This document shows positions 1 through 7,873 of a DNA stretch of 64,000 nucleotides, piece after piece. Source of the stretch: Vibrio sp. PID17_43 (lineage in GTDB: Bacteria > Pseudomonadota > Gammaproteobacteria > Enterobacterales > Vibrionaceae); the NCBI RefSeq assembly GCF_002608565.1, contig NZ_LIXM01000001.1, positions 124,001-188,000 of the forward strand. The letters are read 5' to 3'. The first letter of the stretch is position 1. Each line of letters begins with the position of its first letter. The translations under genes and the position numbers were made by a program. The notes under the pieces were generated by a model, which was not told the DNA's origin, searched no databases, and saw nothing but the letters and a program-made list of their open reading frames with translations.

Positions 1-308
1 GCGCCACTGGCACCTGGTGTTTGAACTGCCGTAACGCGGTCCATGACTGATGTGCCCGCTAGTACAAGTTCAATCATACTTTGGTTGAACTCTTCGCAGC
101 CGGCGAGCCCTACGTAAGATTTGGTTTTTTGATTTTCAATCACGACATCTTGCGCCATTTTTATCGCTGTCATGATCGGCGTTTCGCCTTTGCTGTTTTT
201 ATAAACCCCAATACCAAGGTCAACCTTGTTCGGGCGAGGATCGTTACGGCATGCAACGGAAAGAGATAAAATAGGATCTAATACTGGTGTTGGTAGATTA
301 GAAAACAT
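1..308 (-). CDS. Aspartate/aromatic aminotransferase, N-terminal part (cut by window edge)
   Basis: Reading leftward from an ATG at 308, an open frame of about 102 residues runs off the window start without a stop. It begins MFSNLPTPVLDPILSL and contains the segment VDLGIGVYKNSKGETPI, which matches the N-terminus of class I aspartate (AspC) and aromatic (TyrB) aminotransferases. These PLP enzymes move amino groups between aspartate or aromatic amino acids and 2-oxoglutarate in the cytoplasm. The PLP lysine lies outside the window. AspC and TyrB cannot be separated from this part alone. An inverted repeat sits just upstream (349-366). Confidence 0.85.
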   Translation of the reverse strand, partial: MFSNLPTPVLDPILSLSVACRNDPRPNKVDLGIGVYKNSKGETPIMTAIKMAQDVVIENQKTKSYVGLAGCEEFNQSMIELVLAGTSVMDRVTAVQTPGASG

Positions 309-348
309 GAAAGTCATAACCCTTTGAAATTCAAGTATCGAACCTCAC

Positions 349-366
349 GTTAACATTTTTGTTAAC
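349..366. promoter_or_regulatory. Inverted repeat GTTAAC-N6-GTTAAC upstream of aminotransferase
   Basis: Two perfect GTTAAC half-sites are separated by six bases, 41 bases before the aminotransferase start codon. The symmetry and position suggest an operator or promoter-proximal site. I do not recognise the regulator. Confidence 0.35.
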
Positions 367-470
367 GATGGCGAAACGATTTTTCACACGATCGGCAAAT
401 ATTAGTAGAAACCGCCAAGTTTTTGCCGCGCTTAAGTGATGGTGCGGTGAAAAACCGCTCAACTTCCGAT

Positions 471-1328
471 TTAAAGTTCACCACTATCCCTCTCTCGAGA
501 CTGTTTTCTAAATTCACGAGGCGAGCACCCTGCCCACGCCTTAAACCGAGTACTAAAGTTCGCGCTCATAGGATAGCCTACGATTTCTCCCACATGTTGA
601 ATTGACCACTCTGTCGAGCGTAATAACCGACTCGCATATTCCATCCTTAAACGAGTGAGATGCGCAATCGGGCTGCGCCCAAAATATTCTTGGCTCAACC
701 GATGCAAATGCGGTTCGGAACAAGGAAATAGCTTTGCTAACTGCTCAACAGTCCAATCCTTGTGGAGTTGACGTTGTACCACATCAAAGACACGCTTTAA
801 CTTTACTTGATTACGTGAGAGTAACTCTGATTCGGGCATGTTCAATAAATGTTCGAGCTGCATAACACTATGCTCTGCAATTACGGCACCATCATCAAGA
901 GGTAGATTCCGACTCCTGAGCAAGGTTTGAATGCAGGAATACATGACTTCAGTGGCGGGAGAAAGTTGATAGCTAATTTCATCCGGGATCACATTCCATT
1001 TTTTTTGATGAGATAAAAACACCCACGCAATTTGCCATGTTTCATCCTGCATACCAAAGCCATTCTCAACACCCGCAGGCACAATGACGACAGAGCCTGG
1101 TTCTAATTCATATCGACAAACACCACTTTCGAGCCAACCTTTTCCTCTGACGGTATAGAGCAACATATGTTGTTTCTGATTCTTTCTGTACACAGAAAAA
1201 AACTCACTGCACGTTGCAATGCCACATTGAACAATACCCCGCTCTTCTAACGGTAACACGTGCGTTTGATCGATAAACTCTTGGCGAGTCTGTTCTGATA
1301 TCACATACCGTTCTTGTTTTTCTTCCAT
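471..1328 (-). CDS. AraC-family transcriptional regulator
   Basis: This 285-residue protein has the usual AraC layout. An N-terminal cupin-like sensing domain (about residues 20-150) includes the stretch LEPGSVVIVPAGVENGFG. A C-terminal double helix-turn-helix domain (about 185-280) contains WTVEQLAKLFPCSEPHLHRL and the closing motif GCSPREFRKQ. It is divergent from the MATE pump at 1467 across a 138-base gap, so it may control that gene. The inducer is unknown. The start lacks a strong Shine-Dalgarno sequence. Confidence 0.85.
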   Translation of the reverse strand: MEEKQERYVISEQTRQEFIDQTHVLPLEERGIVQCGIATCSEFFSVYRKNQKQHMLLYTVRGKGWLESGVCRYELEPGSVVIVPAGVENGFGMQDETWQIAWVFLSHQKKWNVIPDEISYQLSPATEVMYSCIQTLLRSRNLPLDDGAVIAEHSVMQLEHLLNMPESELLSRNQVKLKRVFDVVQRQLHKDWTVEQLAKLFPCSEPHLHRLSQEYFGRSPIAHLTRLRMEYASRLLRSTEWSIQHVGEIVGYPMSANFSTRFKAWAGCSPREFRKQSRERDSGEL

Positions 1329-1466
1329 CTAATGGCTACCGCCTAACATTGATCGATTGTCTTTGAGAAATGTCGAGAGTTTGACAAAGGTTTTGGATTC
1401 CTTAGAAAAATACAGCGTCAAGCTACTTGGATAAACTAGCCTCGTTATTCACGAAGGAGAAATGCG

Positions 1467-2852
1467 ATGCTGTTAACACGTCAATATGTTGATAAAGCAT
1501 TCTGGCACAAGATGGTCACCATAGGACTGCCAGTATCATTGCAAGCAATGTTGTTTTCATTACTGGGTGTCGTTGATATTTTTATGGTCAGCCAGTTGGG
1601 GGAATCTGCAACGGCCGCGGTCGGGGTGGGTAACCGTATCTTTTTCTTTAACTTGGCGATTGTTTTTGGCCTGTGTGGGGCGGTTACGGTCTTAGCCTCG
1701 CAATATTACGGTGCGGAAAACACATCCGGTATTCGAAGAATCCTTGCCCAATCATGGTTTTTGTCTGTTGCGGTAACGCTTCCTTTCATTGTGCTGTATT
1801 CGGCGTTTGATCGTGAGATCGTCTCTTATATTTCAACTGGGCCACAGTATGTCGAATACGCTAGGGATTATTTGGTTGTCACTGGCATCAGTTTAATTTG
1901 TACTGCGTTGGTCGTACCCATTGAATCTGTCTTACGCGCAGTTGGCGAAACAAGGCTCGCAACACATGTCAGCATCGTGGCGATCATCGTTAACGTGTTT
2001 TTAAATGCTGTTTTTATCTTTGGTCTGTTTGGTTTCCCACAATGGGGAGTGTTCGGTGCTGCCATGGGCACCCTATTATCACGTATTGTTCAAACTTGGC
2101 TGCTTGGTCATTTCTTTGTGCGTCGCTATCGGCATATGTTACCAACCAAATCTGACTGGTTAGACGGTGCAAAATCAGCCTATCGCAAGCGGTATTTCAA
2201 CGTCTCGTTCCCCATGTTGATTCATGATGCATTATGGACTGGTGGCTTACTGATCTATAACGTCATCTACGGTCAACTTGGTGTCACGGCGTTGGCAACA
2301 ATCTCTTTTCTCTCTCCCATTGAAGGCGTCTTGATTTCAACCTTTATGGGCTTTGCGGTCGCCGCATCAGTGATGTTAGGTAATGATATTGGTAGGCAAC
2401 ACTATGACCGCGTCGAAAAAACCGCCTGGTGGTATGTATTAACCAGCACCCTATTGGCGATTGGATTATTTGTTCTTGTTTGGATTTGCTCACCGCTGAT
2501 TTTGAGCTTAATGGAGTTCACGCCTCTAAGTGATAAACAAATGGCACTCAATGTGTGTTTGGTCATGGCGCTAGGAATGATACTGCGCGTGTTCAATATG
2601 GTCGGAATTGGGGGTGTGTTGAAAAGCGGAGCGGATATTCGCTATAGCATCTTTATCGATACATTTGGTCAATGGGCGGTTGGGATCCCTTTAACTTATT
2701 ACACTGGCATCGTATTAGGACTGCCACTACATTGGGTCTTGATGTCCCTATTGGCCGAGGAGCTGGTTAAAGGAGTATTAACCACGCGACGAATTCAATC
2801 AAAAAAATGGGTCAACAACATGGTAGAAGACGACTTCAGGGTGACGGCGTAA
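1467..2852 (+). CDS. MATE-family multidrug efflux transporter
   Basis: A 461-residue membrane protein with about twelve hydrophobic segments in two halves. The N-terminus (GLPVSLQAMLFSLLGVVDIF, then VSQLGESATAAVGVGNR) is typical of MATE transporters, which export cationic drugs in exchange for Na+ or H+ across the inner membrane. Length matches the family (about 450-460). The start is supported by GAAGGAGA seven bases upstream. It is single-gene, divergent from an AraC regulator and followed by a terminator at 2888-2923. Substrate is not readable from sequence. Confidence 0.9.
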   Translation: MLLTRQYVDKAFWHKMVTIGLPVSLQAMLFSLLGVVDIFMVSQLGESATAAVGVGNRIFFFNLAIVFGLCGAVTVLASQYYGAENTSGIRRILAQSWFLSVAVTLPFIVLYSAFDREIVSYISTGPQYVEYARDYLVVTGISLICTALVVPIESVLRAVGETRLATHVSIVAIIVNVFLNAVFIFGLFGFPQWGVFGAAMGTLLSRIVQTWLLGHFFVRRYRHMLPTKSDWLDGAKSAYRKRYFNVSFPMLIHDALWTGGLLIYNVIYGQLGVTALATISFLSPIEGVLISTFMGFAVAASVMLGNDIGRQHYDRVEKTAWWYVLTSTLLAIGLFVLVWICSPLILSLMEFTPLSDKQMALNVCLVMALGMILRVFNMVGIGGVLKSGADIRYSIFIDTFGQWAVGIPLTYYTGIVLGLPLHWVLMSLLAEELVKGVLTTRRIQSKKWVNNMVEDDFRVTA

Positions 2853-2887
2853 AAATATAATTCTACGATGATTTAGGAGTTCACACC

Positions 2888-2923
2888 AAAAGGGCACAGC
2901 CGTATTATCGGATGTGCCCTTTT
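2888..2923. terminator. Bidirectional rho-independent terminator (MATE / nrdG)
   Basis: An 11-bp perfect stem (AAAAGGGCACA with TGTGCCCTTTT) lies between the convergent ends of the MATE gene and nrdG. A-rich and T-rich flanks make it usable in both directions. Confidence 0.85.
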
Positions 2924-2955
2924 CATGTTTTATAACAACGCGTTCTGCTGAACGA

Positions 2956-3426
2956 TTAAATATCCGTGAAGCGATGGATAATTTGGTTAGAGCTGCCACG
3001 CCATTCTAAATTAAGATCTTTCTTGTCTTGCTCGAATTTACCATCAATCAGTACATCGATGTATTCGATGACCTCACGCTGTGCATCATCCAACTCATCA
3101 AGGGTGTAACCAGTCCAAACCCAAATGTCCTTTCCTGGACACTCCGCTTTTACACGTTTCACTAGCTTCAGAATATCTGGCACATTCGCTGGATGAAGCG
3201 GATCACCGCCAGACAGAGACAAACCACGGCGCTTAATGCGGTTGTCGTTTAGATCGGCAATGATTTTGTCTTCCGCTTCTTGCGTGAACAACACACCAGA
3301 ATCCAATCGTTGCGTAGACTGATTGTAACAACCGCGACACTGATGAACACAGCCAGCAACAAACAGTGTGCAGCGCGTACCTGGGCCGTTTACAACGTCG
3401 ATTGGATAGTATTGGTGGTAATTCAT
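2956..3426 (-). CDS. nrdG: Anaerobic ribonucleotide reductase activating protein
   Basis: A radical SAM enzyme of 156 residues that installs the glycyl radical on NrdD. The [4Fe-4S] ligands are C26, C30 and C33 in the family-specific CX3CX2C spacing, within GCVHQCRGC. LSGGDPL further along matches the SAM-contacting glycine motif. It lies downstream of nrdD in the same direction, with a hairpin in the 87-base gap. Length agrees with E. coli NrdG (154). Confidence 0.95.
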   Translation of the reverse strand: MNYHQYYPIDVVNGPGTRCTLFVAGCVHQCRGCYNQSTQRLDSGVLFTQEAEDKIIADLNDNRIKRRGLSLSGGDPLHPANVPDILKLVKRVKAECPGKDIWVWTGYTLDELDDAQREVIEYIDVLIDGKFEQDKKDLNLEWRGSSNQIIHRFTDI

Positions 3427-3456
3427 AGTCGCATCTCTTTATTCTTCGCCAAAAAT

Positions 3457-3485
3457 GAAAATCAACCCGTTACAGGTTGATTTTC
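3457..3485 (-). terminator. Hairpin between nrdD and nrdG
   Basis: An 11-bp perfect stem (GAAAATCAACC with GGTTGATTTTC, 7-base loop) sits in the nrdD-nrdG gap. In the direction of transcription it ends in a short U-rich stretch. It may act as a partial terminator or as a processing/stability element that lowers NrdG relative to NrdD. Confidence 0.6.
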
Positions 3486-3513
3486 AAGATATTGATTCGA
3501 GCAGGCTTTAACC

Positions 3514-5634
3514 TTATAGGTGCTTCACTCGACGTTTAACTTCTTCTTGCTTACCGAAGTTAAACGGACGTGCATCTGGACTGCCTAAGTAGCCACACAC
3601 TCGACGTGTTACGGATACTTTTGTCGAGTCATGGTTGCCGCAACTTGGGCAAGTAAAGCCTTTACTTGTACAGTCAAATTCACCGTTGTAACCACACTCA
3701 TAACACTCATCGATTGGCGTATTCGTACCGTAGTAAGGAACACGGGTGTAACTGTAATCCCACACGTTTTCTAGTGCTTCAATGTTGCGTTGCATATTCG
3801 GGAACTCACCGTAACAGATGAAACCACCACTTGAGATTTCTGGATATGGCATCTCAAAGTCGATTTTATCGTATGGGTTTACCGTTTTTTCCACGTCTAG
3901 ATGGAAACTGTTGGTATAGTAACCTTTGTCTGTTACGCCTTTAATCACACCAAATTCTTTCGCATCAATGCGGCAGAAACGGCTACACAGGTTTTCACTT
4001 GGTGTGCCGTATAGGCTGAAACCATAACCCGTTTCGTCCGTCCATTTGTTCACTGCATCTTTCATGTACTTGATGATGGCAATCGCTTTTTCACGTAGTA
4101 CTGCGTCATCGTATACGTGCGCTTCTGTGCCGAATAGCGCGTTGATTGTCTCGTGTACACCGATGTAACCAAGCGAGATCGAAGCACGGCCGTTCTTAAA
4201 AATATCTGCAATTGAGTCGTCAGCTTTCAGACGGACGCCACACGCCCCTTCCATGTATAAAATTGGGGCTACGCGTGCTTTCACATTTTCTAGGCGTGAA
4301 ATACGCGTTTCTAGTGCCTTACGAGCAAGACGTAGGCGGTCATCCAGCAGTTCATAGAACTTCGATTCACTGCCCTTCGCACGAATGGCAATACGAGGTA
4401 AGTTCAAACTTACTACGCCAAGGTTGTTACGACCTTCGTGAATCAGCTCGCCATTTTCTTCGTACGTACCAAGGAAGCTACGACAGCCCATCGGTGTTTT
4501 GAATGAGCCGGTAATTTCTACGACTTTATCGTAATTAAGAATATCTGGGTACATACGTTTAGAAGCACACTCTAATGCGAGCTTCTTAATGTCGTAGTTT
4601 GGGTCTTCCGTTTTATGGTTCAAACCATCTTTAATACCAAATACCAATTTAGGGAATACCGCTGTTTTACGGTTCTTACCTAGACCTGCAATACGGTTCT
4701 TCAGAATCGACTGTTGGATCAGACGAGATGCCCAACTTGTACCAAGGCCAAAACCGAAAGTAACGAATGGCGTTTGGCCGTTCGCAGTGTGCAGCGTGTT
4801 TACTTCGTATTCTAGCGATTGAAATGCGTCATAACACTCTTTCTCGGTGCGTGCTTTTGCAAACGCTTCAGGCTCTGCAATGTCCCACTCTTTCGCAATT
4901 TCTAAATGCTTCTCATAACTTGTGATTACATATGGCTCTAGTACTTCATCAATACGGTTGATGGTTGTGCCGCCGTAGATGTGACTCGCAACCTGAGCAA
5001 TAATTTGTGCCGTTACTGCAGTCGCAGTTGAAATTGACTTTGGCGTGTCAATTTCCGCATTACCCATTTTAAAGCCGTGTGTCAGCATGCCTTTTAAATC
5101 GATCAGCATACAGTTAAACATCGGGAAGAATGGTGCGTAGTCTAGATCGTGGTAGTGAATGTCACCCACTTCGTGTGCTTGAACCACATCACGTGGAAGG
5201 ATGTGTGTTTTCGCATAGTGTTTAGCCACAATACCCGCTAACAAGTCACGTTGTGTCGGAATAACTTTACCGTCTTTGTTCGCGTTCTCGTTAATTAGAT
5301 CTAGGTTGCTTTCTTCAATCAGGCCTTCGATTTCACGTGTTAATGCGCTCTGCTTTTCACGTGCAATATCACGGTCATGACGGTATTCAATGTAAGAACG
5401 TGCCAACGACTTGAAAGGACCTTGCATGAGTTCGTTCTCAACCAAGTCCTGAATTTCGTGGATGTGAACTTCATCGTGATCTTGTAGTTGCAACTCAACA
5501 GCAAGCGCGACATTTAATGCATAAATGGCGACATCTTTATCATTGTTTTCCGCTGCGGCTTCCACTGCTGCTTGGATTCGATCCCTATTAAACGGAGCCC
5601 TTGAGCCGTCACGTTTGATTACGATTGGTTTCAC
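3514..5634 (-). CDS. nrdD: Anaerobic ribonucleoside-triphosphate reductase
   Basis: Class III ribonucleotide reductase (706 residues) that makes dNTPs without oxygen, using formate as reductant. An ATP-cone domain occupies about residues 3-90 (VIKRDGSRAPFNRDRI). The radical glycine is G681 in RVCGYLG. The zinc site is C644, C647, C662 and C665 (CYEC and CPSC). These numbers coincide with those known for E. coli NrdD. The start codon is GTG at 5634, chosen because AAGGAG lies six bases upstream. NrdR boxes and an FNR box precede it. Confidence 0.97.
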   Translation of the reverse strand: MKPIVIKRDGSRAPFNRDRIQAAVEAAAENNDKDVAIYALNVALAVELQLQDHDEVHIHEIQDLVENELMQGPFKSLARSYIEYRHDRDIAREKQSALTREIEGLIEESNLDLINENANKDGKVIPTQRDLLAGIVAKHYAKTHILPRDVVQAHEVGDIHYHDLDYAPFFPMFNCMLIDLKGMLTHGFKMGNAEIDTPKSISTATAVTAQIIAQVASHIYGGTTINRIDEVLEPYVITSYEKHLEIAKEWDIAEPEAFAKARTEKECYDAFQSLEYEVNTLHTANGQTPFVTFGFGLGTSWASRLIQQSILKNRIAGLGKNRKTAVFPKLVFGIKDGLNHKTEDPNYDIKKLALECASKRMYPDILNYDKVVEITGSFKTPMGCRSFLGTYEENGELIHEGRNNLGVVSLNLPRIAIRAKGSESKFYELLDDRLRLARKALETRISRLENVKARVAPILYMEGACGVRLKADDSIADIFKNGRASISLGYIGVHETINALFGTEAHVYDDAVLREKAIAIIKYMKDAVNKWTDETGYGFSLYGTPSENLCSRFCRIDAKEFGVIKGVTDKGYYTNSFHLDVEKTVNPYDKIDFEMPYPEISSGGFICYGEFPNMQRNIEALENVWDYSYTRVPYYGTNTPIDECYECGYNGEFDCTSKGFTCPSCGNHDSTKVSVTRRVCGYLGSPDARPFNFGKQEEVKRRVKHL

Positions 5635-5677
5635 TTTTTCTCCTTACCCAAGAATACTCACAGAGTTATCCACAAAT

Positions 5678-5693
5678 ACACTATATAGGGCGA
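5678..5693. promoter_or_regulatory. NrdR box 1 (weaker)
   Basis: ACACTATATAGGGCGA matches the left part of the NrdR consensus acaCwATATATwGtgt, with a degenerate right half. Its partner starts exactly 31 bases further upstream, about three helical turns, the usual NrdR pair geometry. Confidence 0.65.
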
Positions 5694-5708
5694 TTTATTA
5701 TTCTGCTG

Positions 5709-5724
5709 ACACAATATATTGTGG
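5709..5724. promoter_or_regulatory. NrdR box 2
   Basis: ACACAATATATTGTGG is close to a perfect NrdR palindrome. NrdR is the ATP/dATP-sensing repressor of ribonucleotide reductase genes, and its paired boxes usually overlap the promoter. Here the pair lies 44-90 bases upstream of the nrdD start. Confidence 0.8.
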
Positions 5725-5755
5725 CGTATTTAACGAGAAGCACCATTTGAAAACA

Positions 5756-5769
5756 TTGATCTTGATCAA
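5756..5769. promoter_or_regulatory. FNR box upstream of nrdD
   Basis: TTGATCTTGATCAA matches the FNR consensus TTGAT-N4-ATCAA at all ten specified bases. FNR activates nrdDG without oxygen in enterobacteria. The site lies about 122-135 bases upstream of the nrdD GTG. Confidence 0.8.
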
Positions 5770-5942
5770 CAAAACATAGCTAGAGGATAAGAACAAATCG
5801 ATCTTATTGCTGCTGATCTCAGTTGAAAATAAAACTGTGAAAATTGCAAAAATGGAGCTTAATTCTCTTGCTTTTTAGAGAGGTCTTATAGGATAAAGGT
5901 TGCAAAGGAATTCACCTAAATAAAGGAGTGCAATGGACCGCT

Positions 5943-6806
5943 ATGCGATCACTTTTTGTTACGGTAATATTACTATTTAGTTCTTTTTCGTTTGCTCAGG
6001 ATTCCGTCAATTTAACTAGCTGGAATGTGGAATGGCTATCTATAGATGACGGAAAGGTATCACGAACCTCACAAGATTTTAAAAAGCTCGGCAAGTATGT
6101 GGATAAAGCGGATGCCGACATTCTCGCGTTTCAGGAAGTCGATAGCAAAGCGGCGATTCAAAAAGCGGTTGGAAATGACTACACCATTTATCTATCCGAC
6201 CGCGCCCATCGCTCCAACCGTGATCTTCAATTCAACGATACGAACCAATACACTGGATTTGCGGTTCGCAAAGGTTTGAACATCTCCGATAAGCCAGACT
6301 TTTCCATAACACGTGGCAACAGTAAGCTGCGTTTTGCCAGTTACATCGTATTAAACCCAAACCAAACGAATGAAACCCACCTACTCTCTGTGCATTTAAA
6401 AGCCGGGTGCAGTGGCGCCTATCGCAACAACCGCGATTGCAAGATCGTTAAACAACAAGGCCAAGCATTAGCGAAATGGATGAAGGAACGCGAAACTAAG
6501 AATCAACGCTATGTCGTGCTAGGTGACTTTAATCATAACCTCGCTTATCGAGGTGACTGGTTGTGGGAAGTAATATCGAAGAATAACGATGCAGAGCTTG
6601 TAACCAAAAACACCAAAGCGGAATGTAAAGTGCGTTCTAATCGCAATTCGAATAAAACACACCAATTCCGCTCGGTAATTGATCATATTATTGTAAGTGG
6701 CCAACTAGAGGCCACTGCTGGCGTTCAAACCGTCTTCAACACGCAAGACGTGTTGGATTTCAAATTAAGTGACCATTGTCCCGTAAGTACGACGGTATCC
6801 TACTAA
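5943..6806 (+). CDS. Secreted endonuclease/exonuclease/phosphatase-family protein
   Basis: A signal peptide (MRSLFVTVILLFSSFSFAQ) is followed by an EEP-fold domain. Diagnostic segments are SWNVEWLS (Asn-Glu entry strand), ILAFQEVDS (metal-binding Glu), VVLGDFNHN (catalytic Asp/Asn) and the closing SDHCPV (catalytic His). The family includes Mg-dependent nucleases and phosphodiesterases; export suggests action in the periplasm or medium. The start at ATG 5943 puts the signal peptide first. An in-frame GTG at 5928 overlaps the AAGGAG and is less likely. It converges with the RND adaptor gene. Confidence 0.85.
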   Translation: MRSLFVTVILLFSSFSFAQDSVNLTSWNVEWLSIDDGKVSRTSQDFKKLGKYVDKADADILAFQEVDSKAAIQKAVGNDYTIYLSDRAHRSNRDLQFNDTNQYTGFAVRKGLNISDKPDFSITRGNSKLRFASYIVLNPNQTNETHLLSVHLKAGCSGAYRNNRDCKIVKQQGQALAKWMKERETKNQRYVVLGDFNHNLAYRGDWLWEVISKNNDAELVTKNTKAECKVRSNRNSNKTHQFRSVIDHIIVSGQLEATAGVQTVFNTQDVLDFKLSDHCPVSTTVSY

Positions 6807-6817
6807 GACTTAGGGAC

Positions 6818-7873
6818 TTACAAGAGGCCTGGGTTCAATATCACCACCTCTCCCTGCATTAACCCAGTGCGAACTCGGCCGGATTCACCTAGCTGTATCA
6901 GCCGAGTTTCCACCTCCCCGTCTTGTTTCATCACTTTGACGTAATCCAATTGACCTACTTGATACACAGCATCCTGTGGAACACGCAGAACCACATCTTC
7001 AGTCAACGTTAAGAAAACTTTGGCGAATGAACCAGGAAACACCAACTTTTGTGGTGTGAACTGCAGTTTAACCAAGTAACTGCGCGAATTGGCATCGGCA
7101 GAAGGCGTAACTTGTTTGACGCTTGCTAACGTCGCAATATTGTAAGAGGGAAAGCTAACCTCGACTTGCTTGTCGTAACTGACGTAGGGCATGACGGATT
7201 CAGAGAAATTAACTTCAATTTCAAGTAACTCTGGATTATACATCGACAATAATAATGCCCCTGGCGTGGCAGTATCACCTTTGTTCATCGGCTTTTGTGT
7301 AATCAGCCCATCAAAAGGCGCGGTAATGATACTGTAACCAAACGTGGTTTCCGCTTCTGCTACCGCCGCCTGCGCTTGATTAAAATTCGCTTGAGCCGTT
7401 CGTAATGTGCTCTCTGCCTGATCAAACTGGGACTGAGGTATCAGCTTTTTATTCAATAGTGTTTTAACCCGTGCAAATTCTTTTCTTGCCGCATTGAGTT
7501 GTGCTTGAGCAGAAGACAGCGCCTGTTCACTTTGTCGGACTCGCGCATCAAGATCATCGCTTTCCAACCGTGCAAGTACATCGCCTTGCTTTACCTGATC
7601 GCCAACATTGACGAGGACTTCAACGACAGAGGCCGTTAAGCGCGCAGCAATATCTGCTCTTTGCTCTGCTACAACAACGCCAGGAAACTCTCGAATCACA
7701 GGCTCACTCGTAAGCATCAACTGGTGTGTTTCTACCATGTCTGCATTCCATTTTCTCTCAGTCGCCGCACGCTCTGTTGGTAGTTTCTCGCTAAAAAATC
7801 CCGCCATGTAGAGAAAAAGAAGGATCAGCAGCAGAAATAAAAGCGTGCCTATCCATTTGTTATCTAATTTCAT
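6818..7873 (-). CDS. RND efflux membrane-fusion (adaptor) protein
   Basis: A 351-residue periplasmic adaptor with one N-terminal membrane anchor (IGTLLFLLLILLFLYMAGFF). A lipoyl/barrel part (GDVLARLESDDLDARV) is followed by a long coiled coil (about residues 110-175, many A/Q/E heptads) and the second lipoyl half (YSIITAPFDGLI). It joins an RND pump to an outer-membrane channel. Its start overlaps the pump's stop by four bases, so it is last in the operon. No outer-membrane factor gene is nearby. Confidence 0.92.
   Translation of the reverse strand: MKLDNKWIGTLLFLLLILLFLYMAGFFSEKLPTERAATERKWNADMVETHQLMLTSEPVIREFPGVVVAEQRADIAARLTASVVEVLVNVGDQVKQGDVLARLESDDLDARVRQSEQALSSAQAQLNAARKEFARVKTLLNKKLIPQSQFDQAESTLRTAQANFNQAQAAVAEAETTFGYSIITAPFDGLITQKPMNKGDTATPGALLLSMYNPELLEIEVNFSESVMPYVSYDKQVEVSFPSYNIATLASVKQVTPSADANSRSYLVKLQFTPQKLVFPGSFAKVFLTLTEDVVLRVPQDAVYQVGQLDYVKVMKQDGEVETRLIQLGESGRVRTGLMQGEVVILNPGLL

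Larger units (their letters stand above)
5635..5942. other. Divergent intergenic region nrdD / secreted nuclease
   Basis: About 300 bases without a gene. It holds two NrdR-like boxes, one FNR box and the two divergent promoters. No further structure was recognised. Confidence 0.7.
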
